This document shows positions 5,960 to 6,140 of a stretch of 6,140 bases of DNA, piece by piece (the first letter of the stretch is position 1; the number at the start of each line of letters is the position of its first letter). The DNA lies in contig JAEZWY010000187.1 in assembly GCA_023442905.1 (NCBI GenBank), positions 1 to 6,140 on the forward strand, given 5' to 3'. The notes under the pieces are model-generated. The model had not been told where the DNA came from, did no database searches, and worked only from the letters and a program-made list of their open reading frames with translations. The translations under genes and the position numbers were made by a program. The DNA comes from Bacillota bacterium (GTDB lineage Bacteria > Bacillota > Bacilli > Lactobacillales > Aerococcaceae).

Positions 5960-5968
5960 AGACGCCCC

Positions 5969-6140
5969 TTGAGAAAACCGTGTAATTCATTACATGGATG
6001 AATCAAGTCCTAGGGCGACCGTCATTGTATTCCGTTAATTGATTTTCTATATATTTTTTAACAGTTTCTTTAGACATACTGCCTACTGTTGCCATGAAAT
6101 AACTAGGTGTCCATAAATGGCCACCCCATAACATTGCTTT
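5969..6140 (-). mobile_element. IS200/IS605-type insertion sequence, right-end portion (rest outside window)
   Basis: The element is identified by its transposase C terminus (6003-6140). Between the tnpA stop and base 5969 is a hairpin (5978-5986 with 5989-5997, one mismatch, read as a G-U pair in + strand RNA). In tnpA orientation it is followed by TTTTC and then TCAA (complement of 5969-5972). Hairpin, short linker and TCAA is the arrangement described for the IS608 right end, where cleavage follows TCAA. On that model the element ends at 5969. The bases immediately before the hairpin are not the IS608 guide, so the exact border remains inferred. These elements make no target duplication and have no terminal inverted repeats. 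Confidence 0.6.
6003..6140 (-). CDS. tnpA: IS200/IS605-family TnpA (Y1 transposase), C-terminal fragment at window edge
   Basis: TnpA is a single-strand DNA HUH/Y1 transposase. The last 45 codons are visible, reading WGGHLWTPSYFMATVG and then VKKYIENQ before TGA at 6003-6005. The family's nucleophilic tyrosine on the C-terminal helix, with the glutamine four residues later, is seen as Tyr (codon 6051-6053) and Gln (codon 6039-6041) of YIENQ. The frame is intact where visible. The HUH histidines and the start lie beyond base 6140, so whether the copy is active cannot be judged. The short tail after YIENQ fits a tnpA-only (IS200-like) member. No tnpB sequence is in view. Confidence 0.88.
   Translation of the reverse strand, partial: KAMLWGGHLWTPSYFMATVGSMSKETVKKYIENQLTEYNDGRPRT

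Noticed and set aside
5853..6056. 15-nt exact direct repeat ATTTTCTATATATTT at 5853-5867 and 6042-6056
   Set aside because: The flanking sequences do not align beyond the 15 bases, and the motif is almost all A/T. Chance is more likely than a transposase remnant, though copies in relatives would settle it.
1..6140. CRISPR array, tRNA or rRNA genes, phage or defence genes
   Set aside because: No regularly spaced repeats, tRNA cloverleaf or rRNA segments were recognised, and every sizeable gene has an ordinary metabolic, transport or transposase assignment.

Overview
The window comes from a low-GC, Gram-positive-type genome. It shows strong AGGAGG-type ribosome binding sites, T-tract hairpin terminators, a cre-like CcpA site and a lactose/cellobiose-type PTS IIB. 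The overall look is of a lactic-acid-bacteria relative (Lactobacillales; an Aerococcaceae/Carnobacteriaceae-like lineage is possible, but that is a guess). No taxonomic marker gene is present.

Layout. Bases 1-1062 (+) are the C-terminal part of a glycogen phosphorylase, closed by a hairpin terminator at about 1091-1132. A candidate promoter overlapped by a cre-like site (1131-1176) then drives a two-gene + strand unit: a stand-alone PTS IIB protein (1223-1546, TTG start) and a ROK-family sugar kinase without the usual zinc motif (1632-2546). A shared bidirectional terminator (2548-2577) separates this unit from a convergent - strand operon. That operon is a YfcC-type membrane transporter (5521-3812) followed 54 bp later by an isoaspartyl dipeptidase (3757-2582), with a good promoter at 5555-5583.

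From 5522 to 6002 there is no clear protein gene but dense regulatory-looking sequence. It holds a strong leftward terminator (5678-5712), a 23-codon ORF with an excellent ribosome binding site (5750-5821), and three helically phased TGAAGA repeats (5810-5848). It also holds a rightward promoter whose -10 lies inside a 7-bp-arm inverted repeat (5866-5903), and another strong ribosome binding site leading into only a 5-codon ORF. The right edge is the 3' end of an IS200/IS605-type transposase gene (6003-6140, - strand), with a hairpin plus TCAA motif that looks like the element's right end.

How it fits together. The left half is carbohydrate metabolism: glycogen breakdown, then a probable CcpA-responsive sugar PTS/kinase unit. 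The middle operon probably imports (or exchanges) and cleaves beta-aspartyl dipeptides or related amino-acid compounds. The right end is an accessory or IS-associated junction where a regulated promoter appears to have lost its gene. I found no convincing new multi-gene system. The items most worth a second look are this orphan regulatory region, an acidic insertion of roughly 70-80 residues in the transporter, and the Glu-for-Lys metal-bridge position in the dipeptidase.
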